Source: Candidatus Poribacteria bacterium (GTDB taxonomy: Bacteria > Poribacteria > WGA-4E > WGA-3G). Taken from it: 64,000 nucleotides of DNA. The translations under genes were made by a program, and so were the position numbers. Positions 43,497 to 54,000 of the stretch are shown in pieces. The notes under the pieces were generated by a model, which made no database searches, had not been told where the DNA came from, and was given only the letters and a program-made list of their open reading frames with translations. Position 1 is the first letter of the stretch. Every line of letters begins with the position of its first letter. The stretch spans positions 99,224 through 163,223 of the forward strand of contig JAPPBX010000096.1 of NCBI GenBank assembly GCA_026702755.1, read 5' to 3'.

Positions 43497-43506
43497 GTAC
43501 AAAAAT

Positions 43507-44439
43507 ATGTTTGAAGAGATTCTTTCAGCTACAATTCGCGGGGCAACCCCGCTTCTACTCGCGGCGTTAGGCGAAGTCATTTCCCAACGTGCGGGTGTGC
43601 TTAACATCGGTATTGAAGGGATGATGCTCATCGGCGCGTTCTTCGGGATGGTAGGTTCCTTCTACACGGCGGAACTCGTGATGTTCGCACCGTGGTTTGG
43701 GCTTCTGATGGCAGGACTCAGTGGACTTGTCGCTGCCGCGTTGTTTGGGCTGTGTGCGATAAGATTGCGTGGGGACCAAGTTGTTATCGGCACAGCGATG
43801 ACACTTTTGGCATTGGGTTTGACAGAGGTCATCTACCAGCGACTCTTTGGTGTAACAGGCATCGCGCAGGGAGTGCCAGCGTTTCAGCAGATAGACATCC
43901 CCTTGCTTTCACAGATTCCTTTCCTTGGATCTGCCCTGTTTTCACACAATATCCTTGTTTTCATCACGTTTCTGCTGGTGCCGTGTGTCTATTTTTTCCT
44001 GTACCACACGCAACCCGGGCTTCGGATACGCGCCTGTGGTGAACACCCAAGGGCGATTGCCGCTGCTGGCTCTAATGTCCACCGTTTGAGAATGCTCTGT
44101 TTGTTATTTGCGGGTGCTATGGCAGGCATGGCGGGCGGTTATCTCTCTATTGCCGATGTCCCGTATTTCACGCCTGGGATGACAGTTGGACGTGGGTTCA
44201 TCGCTTTGGCGATCGTTATCTTTGGGAAATGGCATCCTGTGAAGGCGTGCGGTGCTGCGCTGCTCTTTGGACTCGGTTCAGCATTGGATGCGCGGTTCCA
44301 AGCATTGGGGTGGGAAATCCCGTACCAATTGTTTTTGATGTTGCCTTATGTGCTCTGCTTAGCAGTGTTGGCGGGGTTTGTCGGGCGTGCCGAAGCACCC
44401 CTCGCGTTGGGAAAACCCTACGGCGAATCAGAAGAATAG
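43507..44439 (+). CDS. BMP-type ABC importer permease 2
   Basis: 310-residue partner permease (NupC/YufQ-like). ISATIRGATPLLLAALGEVISQRAGVLNIGIEGMMLIGAF is the conserved N-terminal block. RACGEHPRAIAAAGSNVHRLRMLCLLFAGAMAGMAGGYLSI is the ATPase-contact loop region. Completes the ATPase-permease-permease set; the binding proteins are the divergent pair at 37154-39368. Confidence 0.9.
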   Translation: MFEEILSATIRGATPLLLAALGEVISQRAGVLNIGIEGMMLIGAFFGMVGSFYTAELVMFAPWFGLLMAGLSGLVAAALFGLCAIRLRGDQVVIGTAMTLLALGLTEVIYQRLFGVTGIAQGVPAFQQIDIPLLSQIPFLGSALFSHNILVFITFLLVPCVYFFLYHTQPGLRIRACGEHPRAIAAAGSNVHRLRMLCLLFAGAMAGMAGGYLSIADVPYFTPGMTVGRGFIALAIVIFGKWHPVKACGAALLFGLGSALDARFQALGWEIPYQLFLMLPYVLCLAVLAGFVGRAEAPLALGKPYGESEE

Positions 44440-44518
44440 TTTTCAGTACTCAGTTAAACGCTTGTGTCGGTTACTTTTAGTGTTACTGCCACAAAACCCC
44501 TCTTAACCGACAACTATT
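44437..44518. repeat. interspersed TAGTTTTCAGT repeat block
   Basis: TAGTTTTCAGTACTCAGTTAA ... CCTCTTAACCGACAACTATT, inverted arms. Next to it are a TATAGTAGAATCCGAAAATAAG motif (44517-44540) and GTAGGAGGGAATTCCGATTCCC (44579-44600), other recurrent short sequences. Confidence 0.6.
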
Positions 44519-44668
44519 ATAGTAGAATCCGAAAATAAGTTTATATTTTGAAAAAACGCGCCCTGCTTCATGAACCCTGTAGGAGGGAATTCCGATTCCC
44601 GACTCTTCCCCTAAGAGTGTATAAGTAATTACGGGATCTACCATAACTCGTAAATGATAACTATTCCT

Positions 44669-47600
44669 CTAAAAAGTACTGCCGAGGCGAAGGTGGAAGG
44701 CTCTGTAGCGATCTAACGCACCTGGAACAGATGCGAGTGGGATCGCGTAGTCTATTCCGCCGGTGAGAGCACCGAGATCCAAGTAAAGTCCCGCACCAAC
44801 AGAAGATGGCAACTGCGCTGTCGTATTGACATCTTCCAATGAATTCCAAACATTGCCAACGTCAAAAAAGAGCGCGCCGCGGATCCACCAATAGATCGGA
44901 AAGCGTAGTTCTGTATTAAAGATGAATTGTACATCACCGCGATGGATACCTGCGCTATCTTCAGGACCGAGAGAGCGTTCCGCGTAACCTCGAACTGTTG
45001 TCCCTCCCCCTGCCCAAAACCGCTCAAAAGAGATCAATTCCGCGCGACGGCTTGAGTGCAACCCAGTGGTGATACCGAATCGGAGTGCGGTTGCCAACAC
45101 AAGTCCCGGGTTCCCGCCCGCTACTGAGAAGGGACCGACGAGTTTTTGGTAGTATCGGGTATCTGTTGTGGCTTTGATAAAACCGGTTTCGCCCTGCAAA
45201 AAGCCACCCGCATATTCAAGTGTGAGCGCGTTTAACATGCCACCCGTAGGATTCAGATAACGCACACGGCTATCATAGGTCCAGGAAAGTTGAACACTGC
45301 TCACAGTTGCACTGAAAGGGTTCTGCGCCTCAGAAAAACGGATAACTTCGAGTGTTTCCGGCATCAATGGAACCGGTTGGTCCAAGTCTCGGTAGCTATA
45401 TCTTAGATCGAGGTGGTGCGATTTAAACAAGTCCCTGCTGAGAATAAAATTCCCTTGAAGTGCACGGACGTTATCGTCGACCTCTAATTTCTTGGCTAAT
45501 ACCTGTAAACTCCCCCGCGTCCGTCCAATCAACCACGGTTCCGTGAGCGTCGCATCGAAGAGATAACCTAACTCATCTCGCCACCCAAGTCTGCCGCGCA
45601 CGCGCCCCCGGATGTTCCGTTTAAAGAGAAAGTTGCTATCTGTTAGTGCCAATGTTCCTCGGAAACCCTCTGCGAAACTGTAGCCGCTGCTTAAACTGTA
45701 CGTCCGCGGTTTCTGTTTTTCGACCGTTATTGAAACATCATTGATTTTCCTTGGGCGAGGTGTCCCTGTGCTGCGGGTAGGCTGCGAGAAACGTTCATCT
45801 TTAACGCTGTGAAAAATCCCTAAACCGTAGAGATTTTGCAAGGCACTGCTTAACCTCTCTGCCGTCCAAAGGGTTCCCTCAAGATGTGTGACCTCCCTTT
45901 CAAGCACATGTCGCTTCACAACGTCCGTATCCCCTTCAAAATAGAATTTACCAAAAACTACCTGTTCACCTTCCGTATCCACGTTGAGTTGGAGGACACC
46001 GTGTTCAAAAACCTCAAGGTGCGTCGCTTCCTGTCTGAGTGTATAGCGAGGATTGCCTTCAATGTCTTGGATGCTCCAGCGGTTACCAATACGGGTTGCT
46101 ATGTCAACACCAGCAAGCGTAAGATTGTGCTCTTTAAATTTTCTTCGGACTTCAAGAGGAAGTCTGCGCGCATCAAGGGACTCCGAGAAATTACCTGCAA
46201 CGCGAAAGGCCGGGACTTCCGAGTCTGGTATATACCTGCCACTCGCCACTGCATCAATATACCCATGTTCATGATAGGCTTTTACGATTGCATTTCCATA
46301 GGTTTGTCGTGCAAGTGAGGCATTTGGCTGTGGGAGGGGGAGTTCACTTTGCAAACGCTCCAGAAGCGTAGTAGTATCTAACGCTTTGTTACCACTGATG
46401 TTACATCGGTGAATTATCTCTTTGCGTTCTTCAGTTATTGTAAGATGTATCGTGACTTCACCGATGTCAAGATTGTTGGGGCTCTTTTTATCAAGTACTC
46501 TTTTGATGGATGCCTTCGGATAACCTGCTCTTGCGTATAGAATTCCGAGTCGATCTATATCTGTGTCGAGTTCCTGTTCATAAAAAAAACGTTTCTGTTC
46601 TCGTCCAAATAATACCCTTGCAATGTTCGCTTGTAAGTTTCGCAAGAGTCCCGCTATAGGTTTTGTGGTCATCTCTTGGAGCAGTTTTGAATCCGAGAAC
46701 GCTCGATTCCCTAAAAAAGTGACGCGCTTGACGACGTAGCGTGTGCCGGGGTTGATAGTGAGTTGAACACTGGATTCATCCGGGGTCTCCTCATCCACAA
46801 TGGTGTCGTGGTAACCTTCGGTTTTAAAATAGGATTTTATCCTTCGTTCCCACATAGAAGGAGAAGCCGTGTTAATGAGAGGTGCTATATCTTCTCTGAA
46901 TGCATCTTCAAGCAATAGCGGAAGTTCACCGATGTTCCGGACGAACTTCAGCTGGACGTGCTTACCTTCGTTGATATGAAATTGCAAAATACCGGTTTCA
47001 TGAACGAAGGTCGGCGTGATCATGGCAGTCGGATAGCTGCTTTTGTGGTAGAGGTCTAACATGGATGCTACATCGGCTTCCACGTTGGATTGATTGTAAA
47101 TCGGAGAGAGGCGGCTAAAGTTACAGACCTCTTTAAGGCGGTTTGTCGAGATAGCAGTGTTGCCCTGAATTTGCAGTATCTTAATAGTTGAGGCAGCCCC
47201 TGGGATTATCTGGTAGGTTAAGATGCCATCTTCGGTGAGAGCATCGGCAACCGTGACTTTCGCCTCGAAATATCCATGCTCTTGACATGTCCTTTCGATA
47301 CGGCTGATGTCGGTTTTGACAATTGTCGGGACATATCTCCCACCTGGCTTTGATCTCATCGCATTTTCGATGGTGTTCTTGAATTCGTTTTCAGGGATTC
47401 CAGAGAGCACAATTTCCTTGATGCGCGCAAAGGGTGTTAGGTCATAGGTTAAAATGATGCCATCGGGGGTGTCTTGCGAGTAAACCCGAATTTGGGAATA
47501 CTGTTCTGTCGCATAGAGTACTTTGATACTCTGTTGAATAGCACTTCGGGATAACCTGTCACCGGCATACACGACCGTTTGACTTCTGCGTATATTGAGG

Positions 47601-47830
47601 TGCTCTGTCGTTTCCTCTATGGGGTTTCCGTCTATAGCGTACGCTATCTTCGCGATGTGTTTGCGTTTGAGTTCTTCGCTTAGTGAAGGTGTGGTTTCAC
47701 CCGATGTCCTTGTATCGCGTGAGATTTCTGTCGGTTCGTTTGCTTCTACGGATTGTAGAAGAAAACAGCAAAGCACCAGAATTAGCCAGTTCCATACTGT
47801 CAATGTGTAGTTTGAGCACAGCCTATGCAT
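44669..47830 (-). CDS. tamA: Omp85-family outer-membrane assembly protein (TamA/BamA-like)
   Basis: 1053 residues: signal peptide (LILVLCCFLLQSVEA), then POTRA-like beta-alpha-alpha-beta modules over residues ~60-650, longer than the usual five. Recurring patterns IKEIVLSGIPENEF, IKILQIQGNTAIS, VKRVTFLGNRAFSDSKLLQEM and IHRCNISGNKALDTTTLLERL mark them. The C-terminal 16-strand barrel contains FWAGGGTTVRGYAERSLGPED, with the loop-6 VRGY motif, and ends in a terminal Phe (RLGSTF). It acts in the outer membrane, folding or inserting barrels. Being next to tamB suggests the TamA role, but the long POTRA array and the lack of another Omp85 in view leave BamA-like function possible. Confidence 0.85.
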   Translation of the reverse strand: MHRLCSNYTLTVWNWLILVLCCFLLQSVEANEPTEISRDTRTSGETTPSLSEELKRKHIAKIAYAIDGNPIEETTEHLNIRRSQTVVYAGDRLSRSAIQQSIKVLYATEQYSQIRVYSQDTPDGIILTYDLTPFARIKEIVLSGIPENEFKNTIENAMRSKPGGRYVPTIVKTDISRIERTCQEHGYFEAKVTVADALTEDGILTYQIIPGAASTIKILQIQGNTAISTNRLKEVCNFSRLSPIYNQSNVEADVASMLDLYHKSSYPTAMITPTFVHETGILQFHINEGKHVQLKFVRNIGELPLLLEDAFREDIAPLINTASPSMWERRIKSYFKTEGYHDTIVDEETPDESSVQLTINPGTRYVVKRVTFLGNRAFSDSKLLQEMTTKPIAGLLRNLQANIARVLFGREQKRFFYEQELDTDIDRLGILYARAGYPKASIKRVLDKKSPNNLDIGEVTIHLTITEERKEIIHRCNISGNKALDTTTLLERLQSELPLPQPNASLARQTYGNAIVKAYHEHGYIDAVASGRYIPDSEVPAFRVAGNFSESLDARRLPLEVRRKFKEHNLTLAGVDIATRIGNRWSIQDIEGNPRYTLRQEATHLEVFEHGVLQLNVDTEGEQVVFGKFYFEGDTDVVKRHVLEREVTHLEGTLWTAERLSSALQNLYGLGIFHSVKDERFSQPTRSTGTPRPRKINDVSITVEKQKPRTYSLSSGYSFAEGFRGTLALTDSNFLFKRNIRGRVRGRLGWRDELGYLFDATLTEPWLIGRTRGSLQVLAKKLEVDDNVRALQGNFILSRDLFKSHHLDLRYSYRDLDQPVPLMPETLEVIRFSEAQNPFSATVSSVQLSWTYDSRVRYLNPTGGMLNALTLEYAGGFLQGETGFIKATTDTRYYQKLVGPFSVAGGNPGLVLATALRFGITTGLHSSRRAELISFERFWAGGGTTVRGYAERSLGPEDSAGIHRGDVQFIFNTELRFPIYWWIRGALFFDVGNVWNSLEDVNTTAQLPSSVGAGLYLDLGALTGGIDYAIPLASVPGALDRYRAFHLRLGSTF

Positions 47831-47875
47831 TTTCCGTTTTCGTTCGTCAGCAGAATGGTTATTGGAGGAATAGTT

Positions 47876-47929
47876 TTAACCATCAACTCGCGCCTTAGCA
47901 AAAGTATCTGTAGACGAGTTGATGGTTAA
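47876..47929. repeat. 54-bp palindromic element (TTAACCATCAACTCG ends)
   Basis: Perfect 15-bp inverted ends TTAACCATCAACTCG/CGAGTTGATGGTTAA around CGCCTTAGCAAAAGTATCTG TAGA. Related to the 77-bp repeats by its ends and to the copy inside tlyA (54900-54953) by its centre. An AGTTATAAG...GATAACCGATAACT block (47930-48060) follows. Confidence 0.75.
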
Positions 47930-48058
47930 AGTTATAAGTTCGGTTCTTCTGCGAAAAAACCTTTCAGTGGTTAGTTAACATTCTGTGGCAGTAACAAGGT
48001 TTGTACCTGCCACAAGATATTTCTTAACTGGAAACTGAAAACTGATAACCGATAACTA

Positions 48059-51000
48059 TTAAAAGCGTCCCTTGAGCTCAACGTCAATCCCGTGTTCCCT
48101 TCTTTCGTTCGTCTCAAATTTAATGGATATGTTTTTGCCAAGTGGGTACTCGGCACTAACAGAGCGTACGTCTTCCTCAAACGGGCGGTGAAGGCTAAAG
48201 GCAAGCTTCCCTAACTCCCCTGAAAGTGCGAGATTACGAAAAAGGAAAGCCGTAATATCTTCATCTGTGAGGACCTCAGTTGTCGTTTCAGAGGACGCGC
48301 TCAGGGTGAAATTAGGATTGTTTAGCGTACCGGTAAGGGCACCAAACACCTGAAGATCGACTGTGGTTTCATTTCTCGGCAGTATTCCACGAATACGGTT
48401 CGGGGTCTGGAGACGAACGTTGAGCACTGGATTAAAATCGACAGTACTCTGATTGCTGATTGTAGAACCTTCAACGATTTCAAAGGTTTGCGCAAAAAAT
48501 CCAACTTTCCCCGTAAGCACTGAGACGTTTCCACTAAAAACCGGTTGATTAATTGGCCCGATGAGTCTGCCTAAGCAAGCAATCTCAATATCTGTTGGTC
48601 CGGTAATGGATGACAGCACACGAAAATTGTTGGGAATGTTGATATCCACATCAAGATGTAAATCGCGTAGAATTGGATAGTCTAATAAAATATCTGTTTC
48701 CTTGACTGAAACCCCCGTGAGCCAATCCCGAACGATTTCCCAGTTTTGTTGATAGTAACCTCCATTGATATGAAGGTTACCTGTTAAACGTGGGCGGAGA
48801 AGTTCACCTTGTAGGAAAAACTCAGTGGAATCAAGGTCTACCCGATACTGTCCTTGCTGTTCAAAGACCATTGATGTCAGGCTGGCTTGCATCTCCAGCG
48901 TTGGCGGTGTCTGCCATATCCGTCTGTCTGGCGGAGCTGTCATATTACCTCGGACCGAAAAGTTGCCTCCATTCAGCATACCATCAAACTGCGTAATGCT
49001 TGCCCCCTTTTCCGATAGCTGAAGCTTACCTTCCACATTTTCAATATTGATACCAGCATCCGGGAGTTCAAACCCAACATTTTTAAAAAGAATACCACCG
49101 TTGGCTTCTGGGGTTTCCATGGTCCCTGTCAGTTCGACATGCATTTCGCTTGTACCGGTTGTCGTTCTAAGTCCGGGAACTACAAATCGCAGCATGTCAA
49201 GGTCCTCTACTGCAATATCCAAGATTCCTCGCATTGGCATCTGCTGGAATTCCGTCCAGACTTTTTCTGGGGACTGTTGCAGTTCGATAAAAAACGGGAT
49301 TAGTTCAAGTTGATAAGGCATGCTCCACGAGAAGTTAAGCTGGTTTTCACCGAATGTTGCTTTAAGGTATCGTCTCTCTGAAATTTCCCACTTCCCGTTC
49401 TGATATCGGATTCTCCATCGCAGGTCAATCGGGACATCATACAGATAGAGTTCGGCGGGTTCATTTTCGTGCCGCCGCAGGGTTATCTTCGGATTTTCGC
49501 TCGTGCCACTCATCTGTAGACTTCCCGACAACGCGCCAGTAATCCGATACGGTGCCGGCCACGTCTCAGTTATCGCTGAGACATCAAAATTCCTGAACCG
49601 AAGTGCACTGTCAAATTCTCCATTCACCGACCATTTGCTTTCGGCATCAATACTAAGCGTTGTTTTGGCTTCTTCAACCGTGTGCACGTTATCATTGATC
49701 TCGGCTGGTTTTTCATCTTCGTCGGTGAAAGTCTGCGTAACCGGAAAGGAATACTCGTTTTCAAGGATAAATGCTTCAGATAACGTTACTGTCCCTGCAT
49801 TCAGGAATATCTGAATCGGTTGCGGGTCCTGGAAGTCGTACTGCCGATCCAGTGCCTTAAAACTAAAACGAACACTCTTAATTAATAGATCTGCGCTTGA
49901 AACTGCCACAAGGTTCGCGAGTGAGGGAACCTCTTGGATTTGCGGAAATGGCACGTTTTCTTCACTTGTCAGAAAACTGTCAAGAGGGACTGTTAGTTCA
50001 TTGAGTGTCATGTTTAAATGTCCCTCTACTTCTTCGAGTAAGTCTGGTGGTAATGAGTGCTGAACCGTTGAACCGAGTGGGAATAGTTCAAATCTCAATC
50101 CGGCTAATGTGAAGTCTTTAGGCGTTAATCCGTCTAATGCCAATTGACCGTGCTGAAGTATACAGTAACCTGTGCCTATATCAAATTGGAGTTCTGTGAC
50201 ATCAATTGCGCCATCGTCTGCCTTGAGTCGCATCTTCATGTTCTGGATCGGTTCGTGAAAATTCTTCAAAAGAAGTTGCGGTGCCTCAAGCGATACATTC
50301 CCCATGATGTAGGGATCGCGGCTTGTACCTTGTAGTGCTAAATCTATGTCAACCGTGCCATCTGCTTCTAAAGAAAGAGTATCAATCCCAGGAAAAAAAT
50401 TGAGGGGCAGTTCACTACCTCGGAGACGCATGTTGATCGGTTCGGCGAGGAACCGATCAGATATGTCCATCGCCACGAATGTCAGGTTAAACGGAATAAC
50501 ACCCGTGAGAGTTAACATATCCGTCCCATCTTTTAGCGTGATTCCAATGAGTTCTATCTCACTGTTCCTGTATTGGACATTTCCTGTCCACTCTTTTTGA
50601 TTGAGCGTGCCGTTCCATCCTGCTGTGATATTAGGTGCGTCAAGCGTGCCACCAATATCAATGTTCATCAATGCTGTCATCGTAGGAGATGTGAGTTGTA
50701 AGGGGATATGCCCAGCGAGAGTCTCCGCCGCCTCAGTGATTCCGCTCGGATCAGATCTGAATTGGAGCGGTGCACTGTTCCTAAGACGGAAATCGTAGCC
50801 ATCAAGTTCCAGTTTGCTTATTTCACCAATTACTGTAATCCGCTGTGGGTCTAAGTCTGTACCACTCAGCTTCACATATCCTGAAGCGACACCATAGTTC
50901 CCAACCTCTACTTGTGATGCTGACACATCAATTTCAAAATAGTTGTAGGGGTTGGGTGCCCCAACCCCTACAACTGCTTTTCCTTCGGCACGGTAGGTGC

Positions 51001-54000
51001 CATCTCCGATCTGTCCGTTCGCCTCTGCCTTTTGAATCCGTACAAATTCTGAATCGAAGTTAATATCTACACGAAGTCTCTCCAGTGTGATAGCCGGGAT
51101 ATAAGAGGCAAAACGAATCGGACGCTTTCCGACTGTTTCAGCGTATAGTAGCGCAAGAGGTTCAGCGAGCGTGCCGCCAATCTCCATTGAAGTCTCTAAA
51201 ATCCCAGTTATTCCGTTACCGGAGCCAAAATTATCGATAGCTTCCATCGGCAAAGTGGCGAGATCCAAAGCACTTGTATTGACGCGGATGTGTAATTCCG
51301 AGTTGTTAACTTCCTCCGGGTCAACATCAATGTGCCCTCCCAGAGTAATATCGTTACCCAGGAGTTTGAAAGCACAATCCTCAAGACGCAGCGTCTCCTC
51401 CTGATATATTATTCCCCCCGCTGCATCCGTTGCGTTAATATCACCAACTTCCGTTTCTAACGTGAGTGTCGGAATTGCCCATTCTAATCTGACAATGGGT
51501 TGGGCGGATGTTCCGGTCACGTTCAAGTCATAACGAGCCGTACCGGCTTGCAGCATACCAAGCGGAAGTCCTAATACATTTCCAAATGGAGGCAGCGCGA
51601 ACTCATTAGATACAGCGTGCAGATCCATCGTCTCGCTTTTTGCATCGAATGTTCCTGTCAATGCAATAAAGGAGGATTTGTCTTCGGATGTCCTTAGAGA
51701 GAGCGCGTCAATTGTCCATTTGTCGTCTTTGAGATGCAAGCGAATCGGTTCAGCATTTGTGAATTCAATTCGGTGGTCTGCTGTATTCTCGTAGTGGAGT
51801 TGAGCGGTAGTTACGAGAATATTGACATCGTAAGGATAGATCTGCTGTTTGTCGGATTCAGTAGTTTCGTTTTCAGGTGATGGTGCGAGGTCCTCCAATG
51901 TACCGGTTATTGATGCCCTCCCATCAGCGGTACCTGTAACCGCCTCAAAAGCCGGATGCAAGATGCTCAGAATCGGTTTAACCCTAAATGCTTTGTTCTC
52001 CGCTGTGAAATGGTAGGGATTCCCAGTATCCATACTGACGTAACCCCGAATCCGGCTCGTTCTTTCAAACCCATGTCCATGGAAATCAAAAATATCGGGT
52101 TCACCGGTGGTGTCTTTCCGTTCTATGAGTTTACCGAGCAGGGAAACATCACCGAGCAAATGTTTGGTGCCGCGTCCGTTATTTAAGAAAGTTACGTCTG
52201 AGAAATCGAGTTCAACCCGAAAATCGGCATCTTCAGGTTTCCTGAGCGTTCCAACAACCCGGACATCGAATTCTCCTTCAAAGGGGAAATCAGAGAGTTT
52301 CGCTGCTTTCGCAATTTCCTCTAAACGAACTGGGGCATCACTTTCAAGGAGGATGTCGTAGTCGGAATTGGAAGCGACCGAAACATTGAGCGTAACCTGC
52401 TGTCCGCGTGTCGTTATCTTAAAGTTCGGTAGTGTGACGTTGTAATCCTCAATCTCTAAAGGTAGCGTTAAGGGATCCAAATGGATGCCCCATGCCACGC
52501 CCTTGGCGACACCGAAGTTAGCCCTACCATCCAGATTGATGAGCGTTCCGTCTAATTTGAGTTCGCCTCTGATCTCACCATCTACTGGATATTCTGCCCC
52601 TAACAGGATCCTTGGATAATGTTGAACGTAAACAGGATCGGCAACAACGCTGAAATTCGCAGGAAATTCGCCTTCAACATCCACAGTCCCGGTAATTGTT
52701 GCGCGACTCTCATATTCGGTTTTAGTAGTTATCAATTGTCGGTTGTCAGCCATCAGTGAAGAGGCACTTGATACATCGTCCCCCTCTTTAACTGATAACT
52801 GACTACTGATAACTGATAACTTTTCTATCGTGTCTTTCGTCAGCAAGCCGTTTTCAATAAATACCTTGCCATCGTGATAACGAAAATCACCCATCAGCAG
52901 ACCGATCGGGATGTCGTTAAATGTTGCCTCTGGAATCTCTATGGATCCTTTCAGTATACCGTCGGAGAGCTGCGCGGACACTTGGGCTGTACCGCCAATA
53001 TCGGCACTTTTGGCAAGCTGCATTAGGTCGTCAAAGTTGACACCGGACAGGCGAATATCTAAAACATCTTGCTGTGCTAAAGGGAAGGGTCCTGTAATGT
53101 TAATCCCGGTTTCATCAAGGTTGCCATCTGCTGTCAAATTGCCATCTACTATTGTGCAGTTGAGCGTTGAATCCTCAAATCGGATCTCGTCGAGAATCGT
53201 CTCCATCACTGCTATCCGGCTGTCAAATTTGAGGCTTGAGATGTCTCTGCTATTGCCGTTGAATTCGGCGGTACCTGAGAGGATTCCAGCACCGTCTGCC
53301 AGGTTTTCTGGGAGTTCGACGAACATTGACAGGAGCGGTATCAGTTGCACTTCTGTGACAGACCATTTCCCCTTGTAGTTAAAGGGATGATTTACGAGTT
53401 GTTGAAATTGCTTCAACAGGTTACCTTCCGGTGGGTTTTCTAACGTAACACTCCCGTCACTGGTCATAGTGCCATCGGCAACTTGTACATGAAATGTTTT
53501 TAGCGTGAATGTCGGTGTGGGTTCAGAATTGAAATTCGCTTCAACATTGAGGTCTGCCAACGCTATGCTGGCGAGGATTGTATCCTCGCCTGTCTGTGAA
53601 TTGTTTTTAGCAATAGAGAAGGTCGGCATCTCCGCAGTGAGTGTGCCGTCTAAAGTGGAATCTGTGCCGTTCACTCTCAGATTTGCTTTTACAACACCCT
53701 CAAGGTTTATATCTTCACTGAGGAATTGTTGTACGTCTGCGACATCGAGTTCTAAATTAACACGACCATCCCAAGAAAAAGGGGTTTTTCCGTGGGTATA
53801 TCCGCCTGTAACTGTCAGGTCTGAATTGCCAAATTTGATGCGGAGATTCTTTAGTTCGTTCTTATTGGCTAAGATCGAAAACTCGGCATCAAAGTTGTCA
53901 ATTGCCGTTTCGGAACCGTTAAACGTAAAACTGCCAGTCTCAATTTTCAGAGCTCCGTCGTGTTTCCATGTATTGAGAGGTCCCTCCACTTTGACAGAAA

